From DASPTT01 sp035623275 (GTDB lineage: Bacteria > Actinomycetota > Acidimicrobiia > Acidimicrobiales > UBA8190): a stretch of 23,028 bases of DNA. The stretch spans positions 1-23,028 of the forward strand of contig DASPTT010000071.1 of NCBI GenBank assembly GCA_035623275.1, written 5' to 3'. This document shows, in pieces, positions 7,170 to 14,945 of this stretch. Each line of letters opens with the position of its first letter. Position 1 is the first letter of the stretch. A program made the position numbers and the translations under genes. The notes below the pieces were generated by a model, which worked only from the letters and a program-made list of their open reading frames with translations, ran no database searches and was not told the origin of the DNA.

Positions 7170-8188
7170 CCGCGGCGGTAGTCGCTCGTCTCGGCCAGCT
7201 CTGCGGCGCCGCGCATCAGGTCGAGGACGATGGGGCCGAAGGCCTGGAGCTTGTCGTCGTCGCCGGCGCGCTGGAACCCCTGCTCGAGCACGACCGCCAG
7301 CTTCCACTTGGCCAGGATCACGTAGTAGTCGATGTCGTCGACCTGACGGCCCGACACCTCGGCGTAGTGCGCGAGCAGCTCGTCGCGCGACGGCATGCCG
7401 AAGAGGTCCACATAGCTGGAGGTCGCCGCCTCCGGCGCGTCGGTGTCCGTCGGCCAGCCCTGGACCACCCAGCCCAGGTCCAGCTTGGGATCGCCCACCG
7501 TGCCCATCTCCCAGTCCACGATGGCGGCCAGGCGCGCCGGCGCGCCCTGCGCGTACATGACGTTGGCGAATTGGTAGTCGCCGTGCATGAGCCCGGGCAC
7601 GTAGTCGATGGGGCGGTGCACCCGGAGCCAGGCGGCGGCCACGTCGAAACCCGGCAGCTCCCGGCCCTTGATGCGCTCCAGGAACGCGCTCCAGCGGTCG
7701 ACCTGGCGCTCGTGGAAGCCCTCGGGGCGGCCGAGGTCGTCGAGTCCCCTGGACCGCCAGTCGACCGTGGCCAGCAGGCCGATGCCCTCGACGAGCTGCA
7801 GGGCGAGCCCCCGCCGTGCCCGGAGGTCGGTGTCGAAGGGGGCGGGCCAGTGCGCCACGCCCATGGGCGACCAGCCGTCCACGAACCCCATCAGGTAGAA
7901 GGCGCGACCGAGCACATCCTGGTCCGCGCAGGCGGCGATCGCCGGCGTGTGGGGCACGTCGGTGCCCTCGAGCGCCTCGATGATCCGCCACTCGCGCAGG
8001 ATCCCCTCGTCGCGTCCGGCCGGCGCGCTGGGCGGCGGGATGCGCAGTGCGCCGTGGAGCTCGCCGCGCCGGATCTCGTAGATCTCGTTCTGCGAGCCGC
8101 CCGAGATGTAGCGGCACTCGACCGGCTCGCCCTTGCCGGCGAGGCCGGCCCCGTCCATCCAGGCGGCGAGGGCGTCGACGTCGATCAC
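7166..8188 (-). CDS. APH-fold phosphotransferase, LvaA / ACAD11-N-terminal type (candidate 4-hydroxyacyl-CoA kinase)
   Basis: A 340-aa kinase-like protein. The N-terminal lobe has ISGGSQNEIYEI (residues 28-39). The catalytic loop MHGDYQFANVMY (201-212) holds the Brenner motif H202-x-D204...N209, and IVDWEMGTVGDPKLDLGW (223-240) gives the metal-binding Asp225. All phosphotransfer residues are present, so it should be active. The family also covers aminoglycoside and choline kinases, but a copy overlapping an ACAD10/11-type dehydrogenase gene by GTGA matches human ACAD10/11 (kinase domain fused to dehydrogenase) and Pseudomonas LvaA, which phosphorylates 4-hydroxyvaleryl-CoA. Antibiotic resistance is unlikely in this context. 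No obvious LvaB-like small partner gene is nearby. Substrate is inferred. Confidence 0.85.
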   Translation of the reverse strand: MIDVDALAAWMDGAGLAGKGEPVECRYISGGSQNEIYEIRRGELHGALRIPPPSAPAGRDEGILREWRIIEALEGTDVPHTPAIAACADQDVLGRAFYLMGFVDGWSPMGVAHWPAPFDTDLRARRGLALQLVEGIGLLATVDWRSRGLDDLGRPEGFHERQVDRWSAFLERIKGRELPGFDVAAAWLRVHRPIDYVPGLMHGDYQFANVMYAQGAPARLAAIVDWEMGTVGDPKLDLGWVVQGWPTDTDAPEAATSSYVDLFGMPSRDELLAHYAEVSGRQVDDIDYYVILAKWKLAVVLEQGFQRAGDDDKLQAFGPIVLDLMRGAAELAETSDYRRG

Positions 8189-9486
8189 AGGTTCCCCACC
8201 TCGTGCTCGAGGTAGGCCGCGTACTTCTCCCGGGCCGCGGCCCGGAGCTTGGGCAGGTGCGTCGTCGGCCACAGGTCGTCGCTCGGCTGGTAGTCGCGCA
8301 GGACCTGGCGGGCGATGGTCACCTTGTGCACCTCGGTGGGTCCGTCGGCCAGCCCCAGGACGCTCGCACCGAGCATCATGCGCGAGAAGGGCATCTCGTT
8401 GCTCACCCCGAGCGCCCCGTGCACCTGCATGGCCCGCCAGGCGATGTCGTGGAGGACGCCGGGCATCAGCACCTTGACGGCGGCGATGTCCTTGCGGACC
8501 TTGCGGTAGTCGTTGTGCTTGTCGATCGACCACGCCGTGTACAGCACGAAGAGGCGGAACTGCACGAGCTGCGCGTACGAATCGGCGATGTAGCCCTGCA
8601 CGAACTGCTTGTCCCCCAGCACGCTGCCCTGGGTGTGGCGGCTCAGGGCCCGTTCGCACATCATGTCGAGCGCCCGCTTGGCCATGCCGATGGTCCGCAT
8701 GGCGTGGTGGATCCGCCCACCGCCGAGGCGGGTCTGGGCGATGGCGAACGCCTGTCCCTCCCCGCCGAGGAGGGCCTCCGAGGGGACCCGCACGTCCTGG
8801 TAGTGGATGAGGGCATGCGACCCCTCGCCCTCGCGTTCGCCTGCGAGCCCGACGTTGCGGACGATCTCGATGCCGGGCGTGTCCGCCGGCACCAGGAACA
8901 TCGACATCCCGGCGTACGCGCTCACGTCGGGGTTGGTGACGGCCATGACGATGAGGAACGACGCCGTCCTGGCGTTCGACGAGAAGAATTTCCACCCGTT
9001 GATGACCCACTCGTCCCCGTCCTTGACGGCGCTCGTGGTGAACATCGTCGGATCGGCGCCCGCATGGGGCTCGGTCATCGAATAGCACGAGAAGATCTCG
9101 CCCTCCAGCAACGGCCGCAGGTAGCGGTCCTTCTGCCCGGGGGTGCCGTAGTGGGCGATGATCTCGGCGTTGCCCGTGTCGGGGGCCTGGCAGCCGAAGA
9201 CGATCGGCGCCCACGAGGAGCGGCCGAGGATCTCGTTGAGCAGCGACAGCTTGAGCTGGCCGTAGCCCTCGCCGCCGAGCTCGGGGCCGAGGTGCGTGGC
9301 CCACAGGCGCTGGTGGCGCACCTCCTGCTTCAGGGGGTCCACCACCTTCCGGCGGGTGTCGTCGAGCGGGGTGAACTCGAGCCCGCCCCACACCAGGTCG
9401 AGCGGCTCGACCTCGTCCCGGACGAAGGCGTCGGCCCAGTCCAGCTTCGCCTGGAACTCGGGCTCGGTCTCGAAGTCCCACGCCAT
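8185..9486 (-). CDS. Acyl-CoA dehydrogenase of ACAD10/11 (LvaC-like) type
   Basis: A 433-aa FAD enzyme, the length of the ACAD11 dehydrogenase domain. Motifs are CYSMTEPHAGADPTMFTT (residues 134-151), NGWKFFSSNA (163-172), RLGGGRIHHAMRTIGMAKRA (253-272) and MQVHGALGVSNEMP (353-366). The position that is Glu in medium-chain dehydrogenase reads Asp-Gly-Pro-Thr (381-384), and the alternative helix-G position is Gly; both are usual in the ACAD10/11 branch. First gene of a three-gene unit, overlapping the kinase gene by GTGA. The ATG at 9486 has GGGAGGGGAGG upstream. TAATCT in the 44-nt gap before it is a possible -10, so it may have its own promoter or be read from the transporter operon. Likely works after the kinase on a 4-hydroxyacyl-CoA. 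Confidence 0.9.
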   Translation of the reverse strand: MAWDFETEPEFQAKLDWADAFVRDEVEPLDLVWGGLEFTPLDDTRRKVVDPLKQEVRHQRLWATHLGPELGGEGYGQLKLSLLNEILGRSSWAPIVFGCQAPDTGNAEIIAHYGTPGQKDRYLRPLLEGEIFSCYSMTEPHAGADPTMFTTSAVKDGDEWVINGWKFFSSNARTASFLIVMAVTNPDVSAYAGMSMFLVPADTPGIEIVRNVGLAGEREGEGSHALIHYQDVRVPSEALLGGEGQAFAIAQTRLGGGRIHHAMRTIGMAKRALDMMCERALSRHTQGSVLGDKQFVQGYIADSYAQLVQFRLFVLYTAWSIDKHNDYRKVRKDIAAVKVLMPGVLHDIAWRAMQVHGALGVSNEMPFSRMMLGASVLGLADGPTEVHKVTIARQVLRDYQPSDDLWPTTHLPKLRAAAREKYAAYLEHEVGNL

Positions 9487-9530
9487 GGTTGCCTCCCCTC
9501 CCTCGGCCGGGTCAGATTAGTGGTGGCCTT

Positions 9531-10118
9531 CTACGTGACGGGCGCGCAGACTCCGCAGGCCCGATAGCCGGGCGTGCCGGGCTCGACGACGCGCAGGGCC
9601 TCCTTGCCGGCCACGATCGGGCAGTCCGGCCGGTGCAGCATGCTGCCGTGCTCGGTGGCGACGAGGGCACCGGCCGCCACGAGGGCGGTCCCCGCGGGTG
9701 CCGCCGACGCCCGGCCGGCGGCCAGCTGGGCCTCGAGCCGGGCGAAGCCCTCCTCGGTCACCCGGATCTGACGGGTCATCCAGTAGCCGAAGTACAGGAA
9801 CCCGCCGATGAAGATGAGGCCGAGCCCGAGCAGGCCGCCGGAGATGAGGTAGTCGGTCTGCTCGTAGCTGTGCCCGGTGTGTGCCGCCCCCCACCACCCG
9901 AGCAGGATGGTCACGACGCCGATGGGCAGCAGGAGGGCGCCCACCGTGACGAGGAAGCTCTCGATGGGGAACCGGCCCCCGCGCCCGGGGCGGAGCGAGG
10001 CGATGGCCGCCATCAGGGCCGCGTGGCGCGCCGGCGCCGGCCGCTCGGCGTTGTCCGCGCCCTCGTAGGCGCCGGGCTGGGCGCCGGGCTGGGCGCCGGG
10101 CTGGGCGATCGTGGTCAT
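9531..10118 (-). CDS. Two-TM membrane protein with QPGA repeats and a C-terminal His/Cys metal-site-like domain
   Basis: A 195-aa protein I cannot assign to a named family. It has a (QPGA)x3 N-terminus (residues 6-17), a basic patch, and two hydrophobic segments (about 54-77 and 91-114) with a short loop between. A Glu/Arg/Ala helix follows (about 118-136). The C-terminal domain runs STMLH-like: HRPDCP at 162-167 and YRACGVC at 185-191. H162, C166, C188 and C191 resemble the zinc-binding HxxxC...CxxC arrangement of small Ada-like metal-binding domains. The ATG at 10118 overlaps the stop of the surface-protein gene (ATGA) and has GAAGGAGGG in front, so it is the last gene of the transporter operon. 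Both tails may be cytoplasmic. Could be a regulatory or accessory subunit; function unknown. Confidence 0.75.
   Translation of the reverse strand: MTTIAQPGAQPGAQPGAYEGADNAERPAPARHAALMAAIASLRPGRGGRFPIESFLVTVGALLLPIGVVTILLGWWGAAHTGHSYEQTDYLISGGLLGLGLIFIGGFLYFGYWMTRQIRVTEEGFARLEAQLAAGRASAAPAGTALVAAGALVATEHGSMLHRPDCPIVAGKEALRVVEPGTPGYRACGVCAPVT
10071..10106 (+). repeat. Three perfect tandem copies of a 12-nt unit (GCCGGGCTGGGC)
   Basis: Copies at 10071-10082, 10083-10094 and 10095-10106 encode, on the minus strand, the QPGA repeats at the N-terminus of the two-TM protein. The unit is a multiple of three, so copy-number change would keep the frame. Confidence 0.9.
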
Positions 10119-11530
10119 GGGCCCTCCTTCTGTGGGCAGGTCGCGGCGGCGGGCGCCTCGATGAGCCGCACCATCCGGCGCAGCGCCACGCCCACGCCGG
10201 TCGCCAGTGCCAGCAGGAACAACAGCAGTCCCGCCGTGATCGGCGAGGACAGCGAGACGGGTGACAGGTCGCCCAGGGCCGGGGGAGCCGAGCCGACGAT
10301 CGACGGCGCGCCGCTGGTCTCGCCCAGACCGCCGCCGCCCAGTCCCAGGTCGCCCGATCCGAGGTCCGTGGCGCCCTGGCCGTCGTCGGCCGACACGAAG
10401 CCCGAGTCGGTGCCGACCCCGCCCACGGTGGTGTCGAAGGGCGGCGTGGCCGTGGCCGAGGCCGTGACTCGCGCCAGGGTCACCGTGAAATCGAGCCCCT
10501 GGATCTCGTCGGGCACGTGGCACACGGCGTTGAGCTGCGCGAGCTGCGACGGCAGGGAGTTGCAGTCGATGGTGAGGTGCAGGCCGTCGGGGACCGCGAA
10601 GCTCACGGCGAGGCCGCCGGAGGTGATCTGCTCCGACGCCCCCTGCCGGGTCTCGCTCTGGGGCAGCGCGACGATCTTCACGTTGAACGTCGACAGCAGC
10701 TGCGTCACCAGGCTATTGGCCAGCGAGCTCAGTGGGTCGCCCGCCGCCGCCGGCCCGAGCACGATGCCGTCGGTGCCGTAGCTGACGGTGTGGCCCGCCA
10801 CGGTGACCTCCCCGAGGTGCGTGGTCGCCGTCCCCGACCCGCTCGTGCCGTCGCTCGTGGCCGACGCGCTGGAGGTGGTCGCGCCGATCTTGATCAGGCC
10901 GCCGAGCAGGGTGACCGACTGGAACGACCCCGTCGCGCTCGAGTCCGCCGTGGCGCCGACGTCCGCGCTGGAGCTCCCCTGGACCGTCTGCAGCTCCAGG
11001 AGCCCCGGGATCGACACGTCGGTCAGGCCCGCCTTGGCCTGGGCGCCGTTCCCGTCGGTGTGGGAGGTCATCTCGGCCACCGGCGGCGTCGTGGTGCCCG
11101 CGCTCGGCGCACCCGACGGGTAGGTCGCCGTCGCCGGCCCGGCCGGGTAGAACGACTCGGCCCGCACGGGATCGTTGGCCTTCGACAGCAGAGGGGCGAG
11201 CTGGCTCGGGATGGGCAGCTCGCCCGACAGCGAGCCGGCGTTGCCGGCCACCGACCCGGGCCACGCCACTGAGGCCAGGGCGTGCCCGAGCGGCCCCGTC
11301 TCGAAGTCGACGCTGTCCTCGGGCAGGTCCAGCTCGGACAGCGGGTGCGCCCCGCCCAGGCCGGCGGCGTTGTCCACGACCAGGTCGATGGGGTTGGCAT
11401 CGGCCGTGGTCGTCCAGCCGATGAACGAGGTGTCGGCGCCGGCCGGTGCGGCGGTGACCACGCCGGCGCCGGCGGTCGTGGCGCCGGCCAGGAGCACGCC
11501 CCCGGCCAGTCGGAGCAATCGTCGTCTCAT
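10115..11530 (-). CDS. Exported, C-terminally membrane-anchored protein of unknown function in a Liv-type operon
   Basis: A 471-aa protein. Signal peptide: basic start MRRRLLRLAGG, hydrophobic core, AlaXAla-like end around 32-34 (PAGA). The mature region is rich in Ser, Thr, Gly and Ala and in alternating beta-strand patterns, for example SFQSVTLLGGLIKIGATTSS and VTVAGHTVSYGTDGIVLGP. Two cysteines about 18 residues apart (LTIDC...AVC) could form a disulfide. A Gly/Ser/Asp linker precedes a C-terminal membrane segment (about 432-450) with Arg-Arg after it and a short cytoplasmic tail. This suggests an outside-facing beta-rich domain on the membrane. The ATG at 11530 overlaps the livF stop by ATGA. 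No enzyme motif is recognised. Perhaps a substrate-capture or gating accessory of the importer, which is an inference. Confidence 0.8.
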   Translation of the reverse strand: MRRRLLRLAGGVLLAGATTAGAGVVTAAPAGADTSFIGWTTTADANPIDLVVDNAAGLGGAHPLSELDLPEDSVDFETGPLGHALASVAWPGSVAGNAGSLSGELPIPSQLAPLLSKANDPVRAESFYPAGPATATYPSGAPSAGTTTPPVAEMTSHTDGNGAQAKAGLTDVSIPGLLELQTVQGSSSADVGATADSSATGSFQSVTLLGGLIKIGATTSSASATSDGTSGSGTATTHLGEVTVAGHTVSYGTDGIVLGPAAAGDPLSSLANSLVTQLLSTFNVKIVALPQSETRQGASEQITSGGLAVSFAVPDGLHLTIDCNSLPSQLAQLNAVCHVPDEIQGLDFTVTLARVTASATATPPFDTTVGGVGTDSGFVSADDGQGATDLGSGDLGLGGGGLGETSGAPSIVGSAPPALGDLSPVSLSSPITAGLLLFLLALATGVGVALRRMVRLIEAPAAATCPQKEGP

Positions 11531-12237
11531 GCGGCCCCTCCGAGGTAGTGCTGCGCGACGTCCTCCATGTCGGCGGGCTCGCCGAAGGCGCGGACCCGGC
11601 CGTGGGCCATGACCGCGGCGTAGTCGGCGACGGCCAGGGCCAGGCGGGCGAACTGCTCCACCAGCAGCACGGCCATGCCGTCGGCGGCCAGCTGGCCGAC
11701 CACGTCGTAGACCTGGCCCACGACGAGCGGCGACAGCCCCATGGAGGGCTCGTCGACGAGCAGGAGCGCGGGGTCGGTCACGACCGACCGGGCCATGGCC
11801 AGCATCTGCTGCTCGCCGCCCGACATCGTCCCGGCCAGCTGGCGGCGCCGTTTCGACAACACCGGGAACCGCTCGAACGCGCGCGCCTCGACCTCCGACG
11901 CCGACAGGTGCTCGCGGGCGTAGGTGACGAGGCGCAGGTTCTCCTCGACGGTCAGGTTGGGGAAGATGCCCCGGCCCTCGGGGATCGAGCAGAGCCCGGC
12001 GCGCGCCAGCTTCCCGCTGGCCGGACCGCTCAGGTGCTGGCCGGCGACGTGGACGCACCCGCTGCGGTGGCGGTGGCGGCCGTCGATCACCTTCATGGTG
12101 GTGGTCTTGCCCGCGCCGTTCGCACCCAGCAGCACCACCACCGACGCGGCCGGGACGACCAGGTCGACCCCGCGCAGGACCTCGATCTGGCCGTAGCCGG
12201 CGTGCACGTCGCGCAGCTCCAGGGCCGGGGGGATCAC
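11527..12237 (-). CDS. livF: ABC transporter ATP-binding protein, LivF type
   Basis: A 236-aa cytoplasmic ATPase of a branched-chain-amino-acid-type importer. Walker A GANGAGKT at residues 38-45, Q-loop region IPEGRGIFPNLTVEEN (85-100; the EGR-x-IFPxLTVxEN stretch is typical of LivF), signature MSGGEQQ at 138-144, Walker B LLLVDEP at 158-164, then LLVEQ at 191-195, with Gln in place of the H-loop His as is usual for LivF. All parts are intact. The GTG start at 12237 overlaps the livG stop (GTGA), and its own stop overlaps the surface-protein ATG. Liv-family importers also carry amides, urea and aromatic or alicyclic acids, so the substrate is not necessarily an amino acid. Confidence 0.93.
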   Translation of the reverse strand: MIPPALELRDVHAGYGQIEVLRGVDLVVPAASVVVLLGANGAGKTTTMKVIDGRHRHRSGCVHVAGQHLSGPASGKLARAGLCSIPEGRGIFPNLTVEENLRLVTYAREHLSASEVEARAFERFPVLSKRRRQLAGTMSGGEQQMLAMARSVVTDPALLLVDEPSMGLSPLVVGQVYDVVGQLAADGMAVLLVEQFARLALAVADYAAVMAHGRVRAFGEPADMEDVAQHYLGGAA

Positions 12238-13016
12238 CCCTGCGCCCCCACCTCGAGCGGCGCCGCGTGGGCGCCGAGGGCGTCGGCGGCGACGTCCGCG
12301 CTGCCCAGGTAGGCCTCCTGGACCCGCACGTCGGCCCGCACCTCCTCGGGCGTGCCCGACATGAGGTGGGTGCCGAAGTCCAGGACGTGGATCCACGAAC
12401 AGGCCGCCATGACGAGGTCCATGTCGTGCTCGACCAGCAGGATGCCGGTGCCCTCGCCGGCGAGGTCGGCCAGCAGCCGCCCGAAGGCCTCGGACTCGGC
12501 CTGGTCGAGCCCCGACCCGGGCTCGTCCAGCAGCAGCATGCGAGGCTGGGTGGCCAGGGCCCGGCCGAGCTCGGTCAGCCGTGCCAGACCCGTCGGCAGC
12601 GTGTGCGCGGGCTCGTCGGCCAGCTCGTCCAGCCCGATCCGCTCGAGGATCGAGTCGGCCAGGTCGTGCACGTCGACTCGTCGGCGGCTCCAGAGGCGCC
12701 GGATCTGGCCCGCCGCCTGCACGTTCTCGCGCACCGACAGCGACCCGAACAGCTCGAGACGCTGGAAGGTCCGGGCGATGCCGAGGCGGGCCCGCTGGTG
12801 CACCGGCATCCCGCTCACGTCGCGGCCGTCGATGCAGACGCGGCCCTCGTTCGCGCCCTGGAGCCCCGTGACGACGTTGAACAGCGTCGTCTTGCCCGCC
12901 CCGTTGGGCCCGATCAGACCCGTGACGGTCGCCGCCTCGGCGCCGATGCCGACGCCGTTGAGGGCGGTGACCCCGCCGAAGCGGACGGTGACGCCGGAGG
13001 TCTCGAGGAACGCCAT
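12234..13016 (-). CDS. livG: ABC transporter ATP-binding protein, LivG type, with altered signature motif
   Basis: A 260-aa ATPase partner of LivF. Walker A GPNGAGKT at residues 36-43, RTFQRLELFGSLSVRENV at 82-99 (LivG-typical Q-loop region), Walker B MLLLDEP at 160-166, D-loop SGLD at 168-171, H-loop VEHDMD with H197. The signature normally reads LPYGQQR in LivG; here it is LPTGLAR at 140-146, losing the Gln. The C-terminus extends about 20 Ala/Gly-rich residues past the usual TPEEVRxDxxVxEAYLG ending. The ATG at 13016 lies 2 nt after the permease stop. Being paired with an intact LivF, it may form an importer with one weakened ATP site, which is an inference. Confidence 0.93.
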   Translation of the reverse strand: MAFLETSGVTVRFGGVTALNGVGIGAEAATVTGLIGPNGAGKTTLFNVVTGLQGANEGRVCIDGRDVSGMPVHQRARLGIARTFQRLELFGSLSVRENVQAAGQIRRLWSRRRVDVHDLADSILERIGLDELADEPAHTLPTGLARLTELGRALATQPRMLLLDEPGSGLDQAESEAFGRLLADLAGEGTGILLVEHDMDLVMAACSWIHVLDFGTHLMSGTPEEVRADVRVQEAYLGSADVAADALGAHAAPLEVGAQG

Positions 13017-13018
13017 GG

Positions 13019-14932
13019 TCAGGCTGCCTCGGCGGCCGAGCGGGCGGTGACGGCGGCGACGGGCGCGCGCGCCGGACGGGCCGGCGCGGGCGCACGCAGG
13101 CGGCCGCGCACCCAGCCCGTCACTGCCGGGATGAGCCCCTCGGGGTGCGACACCAGGAGCAGGGCGCCGAAGCCGGTGAGGAAGTAGGTGAGGGCCTGGA
13201 GCCGGGTGGGCAGGTGGACGGCCAGCAGCGGCGCCATCGACAGCGACAGGCCGCCGGCGAGCGCCGCCCCCGGGGTCGAGACACCCCAGATGTAGACGAT
13301 GAGCAGGATGAAGAGGCTGGCGACGTACTGGAACTGGTCGCCGTTGACGATCCGCTGCGCGGAGCCGAAGAGCGCGCCGCCGAAGGTGGCCGTCGCCGTC
13401 GCCGTGGCGAAGAGGGCCAGCTTGGCCAGGCGGGGGTTGAGGCCCAGGCTGGCGCAGGCCGCCTGGGAGTCCTTGGTGGCGATGACGATCTGGCCGAACC
13501 GTCCCCGGCGGATGGCGAGGACGCCGGCCGACAAGAGCGCGAACACGACGGTGAGGAAGACCAGGTAGGTGCCGTCGTGCTCCAGGTCGACGCCCGGCAG
13601 GTGCAGGCGGGGGACGGCCAAGTCCGCGTGGCCCATGACCTGGGGCTGGAGGAAGAACATGTAATAGGCCAGCTGGCCGAAGGCGAGGGTGGACAGTGCC
13701 AGCTCGAGGCCTCGCAGGCGCAGGGCGGGCAACGCGACGACGACGCCGACGGCGCCACCCACGGCGGCGGCCACGAGCAGGCCCGGGACGCTGCCGGTTC
13801 CCACCTTGGCGAAGACGAAGGCACCCAGCCCGAAGAAGGCGTACTGGGCGAGCGAGATCTGCCCGCCGTAGCCCGACAGCAGCACGATGGACAGCGCGCC
13901 GATGCCCAGCGCGACACCCGCGGTGGCATCGGTCAGCGCGATCCCGTGCATGGTCGCGGCGGCGACCAGGGCCGCCCCCACGAGCATGGCCCCGTTGCGG
14001 AGGCTGCCGAGGGCGCTCGGGACCGCCACGGCCTTGGAGACGGGGGCCACGCCGGCCCGCAGGCGGACCGCCGGCAGCACCAGCAGCACGACGAAGAGGA
14101 ACAGCGTCGGCAGGACGGGCCGGAGGTGCGCGAGCCACCCGCCCAGCTGCAGGTACCCGGTCACGTAGGCGTCGGCCAGGCCGATGATCATGGCCCCCAC
14201 GAACGTGAGCGGCAGGTTGCGCAGCCGCCCCAGCATGGCGGCGGCGAAGCTGTTGAGCACCAGCAGGGTCAGGTTGATGACGTCGAGCGAGAAGGTCGAT
14301 GCCGTGAGGACGCCGGCCAGCCCGCCGAGGGACGCGCCGATCATCCAGGACAGGGCGCTGAGCGTCTGGGGACTGCCGCCGTTGAGCCCGATCAGGTCCC
14401 GGTCGTCGACCACCCCGCGCATGGCCGTGCCCACCCGGGTGCTGAAGAACAGCAGCCGGAGGCCCACGGCCGTCACCGCGGCCAGGACGATGGACAGGAC
14501 CTCCTCGTAGCTGACGAGGTTGCCGCCGACGCTGAAGTGGTGGTCGGGCCCGAACAGCAGGGGGATCGAGTGGCCGACGTCCTGGGGCCAGATGGCGAAG
14601 GCGAGGCCCATGAAGGCGACCATGACCGCCACGGTGACCACCAGGGTGAGGCCCCGGTCGTTGACGTTGAGCCGCCGGATCAGCCCCCACTGGAGCAGCA
14701 AGCCGATCGCCGGCGCGATCACGAGCAGCGACATCACCACCGCTGCGGGCCCGCTCCAGTGCATGTCGATGCGCAGCTGCCAGTAGACGAAGGCGACGAA
14801 CATGCCGATGGCGCCCTGCGCGAAGTTGAACACGCCGCTGGTCGTATACGTCACCACGAGACCCGAGGCGGAGATGGCGTAGATGGCACCGAGAGCAACC
14901 CCGGCGATGGTCAGGCCGATGAACTCACCCAT
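13019..14932 (-). CDS. Single-chain ABC permease: LivH and LivM domains fused
   Basis: A 637-aa integral membrane protein that carries both permease halves, normally separate proteins of about 290 and 330-420 aa. The LivH half (about 1-286) has the hallmark VFNFAQGAIGM at residues 34-44. A linker of about 25 residues (287-312) follows. The LivM half (about 313-610) has LLSGYGGQISLAQYAFFGLG at 351-370 and LRGLELALSTLAFG at 406-419. Many hydrophobic segments run throughout. The C-terminal tail (about 610-637) is Ala/Arg/Pro-rich. The frame is continuous with no stop at the junction, so this is a true fusion rather than a sequencing artefact. The start at 14932 lies 13 nt after the binding-protein gene. 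Confidence 0.93.
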   Translation of the reverse strand: MGEFIGLTIAGVALGAIYAISASGLVVTYTTSGVFNFAQGAIGMFVAFVYWQLRIDMHWSGPAAVVMSLLVIAPAIGLLLQWGLIRRLNVNDRGLTLVVTVAVMVAFMGLAFAIWPQDVGHSIPLLFGPDHHFSVGGNLVSYEEVLSIVLAAVTAVGLRLLFFSTRVGTAMRGVVDDRDLIGLNGGSPQTLSALSWMIGASLGGLAGVLTASTFSLDVINLTLLVLNSFAAAMLGRLRNLPLTFVGAMIIGLADAYVTGYLQLGGWLAHLRPVLPTLFLFVVLLVLPAVRLRAGVAPVSKAVAVPSALGSLRNGAMLVGAALVAAATMHGIALTDATAGVALGIGALSIVLLSGYGGQISLAQYAFFGLGAFVFAKVGTGSVPGLLVAAAVGGAVGVVVALPALRLRGLELALSTLAFGQLAYYMFFLQPQVMGHADLAVPRLHLPGVDLEHDGTYLVFLTVVFALLSAGVLAIRRGRFGQIVIATKDSQAACASLGLNPRLAKLALFATATATATFGGALFGSAQRIVNGDQFQYVASLFILLIVYIWGVSTPGAALAGGLSLSMAPLLAVHLPTRLQALTYFLTGFGALLLVSHPEGLIPAVTGWVRGRLRAPAPARPARAPVAAVTARSAAEAA

Positions 14933-14945
14933 GACCCATCCGCCC

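Noticed and set aside
7166..8188. Aminoglycoside-resistance phosphotransferase
   Set aside because: The fold is shared, but the overlap with an ACAD10/11-type gene and the lack of resistance or mobile genes point to acyl-CoA metabolism.
8047..9567. A 506-codon plus-strand open frame
   Set aside because: Antisense to the ACAD10/11-type dehydrogenase; composition is that of a shadow frame, with no recognisable motif.
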